Of a stretch of DNA of 64,000 bases, positions 60,960-64,000 are shown in pieces. The position numbers were made by a program, and so were the translations under genes. Position 1 is the first letter of the stretch; every line of letters begins with the position of its first letter. The stretch comes from Humulus lupulus (lineage: Eukaryota; Streptophyta; Magnoliopsida; Rosales; Cannabaceae): NCBI RefSeq assembly GCF_963169125.1, contig NC_084796.1:218822448-218886447 (forward strand), read 5' to 3'. Under the pieces are notes generated by a model, which saw only the letters and a program-made list of their open reading frames with translations, was not told where the DNA came from and ran no database searches.

Positions 60960-61668
60960 TATGCATTTAATAGTAATTCTTGGTTTAACGTTTTTATTTG
61001 TTAGTATAATGGAATATATTTTTAAAATCAATTAAAAATAAATATCTATAAAATTTTAGTAGAATACATATTTAGTAAACATATTAATATAAAATAAAAT
61101 ATTATTATTATAATAATTTAATACAAAACTAGATATTTAATAACTATATTAATATAATTCAATTATTGTAAAATATAATAACATATAATACATAGTCTTA
61201 ATTTTTATTAAAAAATTTATCATTTATATTTAAAAAAAAAACATGTTATTTTTTTTATTACTCTTAATCTAACGTATATAAATATATATATATTCATATT
61301 AAATAACAACAATTATTATAAACACATTATATGTAAATGTCGTGTGTGCACTAATATAACTGTATAACTACATAAGAAATTAAAATAACATTTTTTTTTT
61401 ATCAAGAATAAGCAAGTTTATTCTCCAATTATTGATGTCATATGATTTGAATAAGATCATAAATGTTTTGTATCTTAAATGAGGTAGTTTGTGATCTAAA
61501 AAATTATTATCATATTATTATTTATTTAAAAAGGTCATAAACAATATTTTAGTTATTAATTTTTCTTTTAATATGTTGATGTTATTTTTTTATATATAAT
61601 ATTATTTATTTATTTAAAATTTATATAACAATAATAAAAATTTGATCAAACTAATTGCAATGCACTAG
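60960..61668 (+). mobile_element. Helitron-like element, copy 2, without the mttB insert
   Basis: Matches copy 1 from ATTCTTGGTTTAAC (copy 1 near 42946) through GTCGTGTGTG, AACTGTATAACTA and TAATATGTTGATGTTA to the end TGCACTAG at 61668, followed by T. The canonical CTAG end is present but the hairpin is lost, and the 5' end is not identifiable. It runs through the place where copy 1 carries mitochondrial DNA. Confidence 0.55.
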
Positions 61669-61722
61669 TAAATATTAAAAATGTGTATAAGATAACAGCA
61701 GCTATATATTTAATCAAGGTAA

Positions 61723-62624
<902 letters not shown>

Positions 62625-64000
62625 GGCTAAAGCTAGCTCTAGGATACTGATGTGTGGGTTTTGTAATAAGAAATTTTGAGTTAAGAAGATGGGGTTTGAG
62701 ATTGTAAGATCTGGAGTGAGGTTTCAAGGGTTTTATCATGTAGGGAAAGAGTTCAGTGATGATTGGCGTGGGAGGTAAGAAATACATTGTATGGGTCTTC
62801 TTCTTTTTTTTTTGTATTTTTTTTTATAATGAAATGTGCGTGTAGACTGATAAAAGTGACTGTTTTAGAAAGTAATGTTGAAGACAGATTGGCAGTAATG
62901 AAGTTTGGAAGTTAAGCAAGCAAAGCTAACATAAACAAAAGGAGCAAAAGGATTATGGACATGATAAAAAGCACTGAATTAAATTTGTTGAGTGTCTTTT
63001 CTCATTTGGGTATTTTGGTAAAGTCTTCAAATTGTAATCTTTCAATTTTTCTTGCAGTATTGGCCGGTGGAACCATGGTACTTGAATGTGATCATAGCCA
63101 TGGAGAAGAAAATGTATAAGTCGTCTTCTGACCTAAAATTTAGCACGAGATCGCCTTATGAACTTGCTTTGACTTCATGGCACCGTCCTATCTTTCCACC
63201 ACTATCATTTTCAGCCCTATTTTCTGCTATTTGTTATAATAAGAATTATTTCTTATTTCAAAATATATTAAAAGCGTAATAAGCAAATAATTGAAAATTT
63301 AGTAATCTCAGTTAAAAGTTTTTTTTAGAAAATAAATACATAAAGAGAAATTATAGAAAATAGCCCAAAATAAAAGCATCAAGAAGCTAATGTCCTTATT
63401 TATAAAATTGTAGAGAAATGATCATTTTACATTAGTGATTACCTAAATTGCTATTTTTTATAATTTATTTATTTATTTAGGACTGTATGACTTTAATATA
63501 GTGATATATGTATATTAGTTTTGTTTAATTAATTTTTATTTTAAAGCTATATTAATTTTTTAAGTTTTTTATAAGTTGTTAGTATATTAATTTCCAATAG
63601 TGTATATATTTTTTGTGGTATGGTACATATAATTTTTTTTTTTTGTGATATTTAGTTTCTATTTTATTATACATAGTGGTAGTATATAATTTTGTATCAT
63701 GTTATATACATTTTAATGATAGTATATAACTTTGTTAGCATAATATATATATTTTTTAGTAATAATTTTGTAAATTTCGATAGTATATTATTTTTCAACT
63801 CAGTATATATATTTTGTGGTATGATATCATTCAACAACCCATAAAAAACGAAAAAAAATCAAAATAACTTGAAAATAAAAACTAATTAAACAAAACTAAT
63901 ATACATATACCATAATATTAAAATATTAAAATATTTAGAATAAAATAATAATTTGTTAAAGAGTATATTTGGTAATGTCTGATATTAAAGAGAAGATTAG
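62625..64000. other. Upstream of the pectinesterase relic and AT-rich flank
   Basis: 62625-62900 may be the 5' leader and promoter of the relic. 63470-63960 contains loosely repeated AGTATATAA / TTTTGTGGTATGGTA phrases. A short open frame at 63052-63279 is not recognised. Confidence 0.4.

Overview
This window is transposon-dense, AT-rich plant nuclear DNA, almost certainly from a eudicot. The evidence is two full-length Tat-lineage Ty3/gypsy elements with tandem RNase H domains, an L1-type plant LINE, a copia remnant with an initiator-tRNA-Met primer site, FAR1-type and Ulp1-type Mutator-like debris, a plant mitochondrial mttB fragment, and a plant pectinesterase relic with plant-sized introns. 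The repeat style recalls Rosales genomes such as Cannabaceae, but that is a memory-based guess. I see no intact single-copy host gene, no tRNA, no rRNA and no CRISPR array.

Layout. 1-947: 3' part of a gypsy-type LTR (ending GTTACA) with an internal minisatellite. 948-2292 and 14964-17640: AT-rich host DNA split by element A. 2293-14958: element A, a 12.7-kb gypsy element on the plus strand with 795-bp LTRs and a GAAAT target duplication. About 17690-22430: a minus-strand LINE with an open ORF1 and a broken ORF2. 22498-22903: a foldback (MITE-like) element. 23684-28272: a solo-type LTR containing a second one (25680-28022), each with a target duplication, both apparently inside a copia LTR. 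29022-30600: the copia primer site and decayed gag. 30801-32240: a partial gypsy LTR. 32402-34343: a FAR1/MULE pseudogene. 34811-37535: two related LTR-like sequences in opposite orientation. 38880-41202: a decayed Ulp1-type protease gene. 42911-44214: a Helitron-like element carrying a mitochondrial mttB insert. 44247-56408: element B, a second copy of the family of A, on the minus strand, with 796-bp LTRs and a TATAC duplication. 58261-58405: a second Ulp1-like exon. 58490-59935: a TGCAA-rich array. 60960-61668: a second Helitron-like copy lacking the mttB insert. 61723-62624: a pectinesterase pseudogene lacking its catalytic exons.

How the parts work together. A and B share one design: LTR promoter, primer site, gag plus protease, a UAG stop, a pol with reverse transcriptase, two RNase H domains and integrase, a 3' tandem repeat, and a separate spliced gene on the opposite strand between pol and the 3' LTR. 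Both are inactive by mutation. A's stops are mostly CGA to TGA and B's mostly CAG to TAG, which fits decay of methylated cytosines. The UAG between protease and reverse transcriptase is present in both copies and lies in the UAG-CAA-UUA context known from tobamovirus readthrough. The multi-exon antisense gene, the conserved UAG, and the mitochondrial insert with its empty-site paralogue are the main leads.
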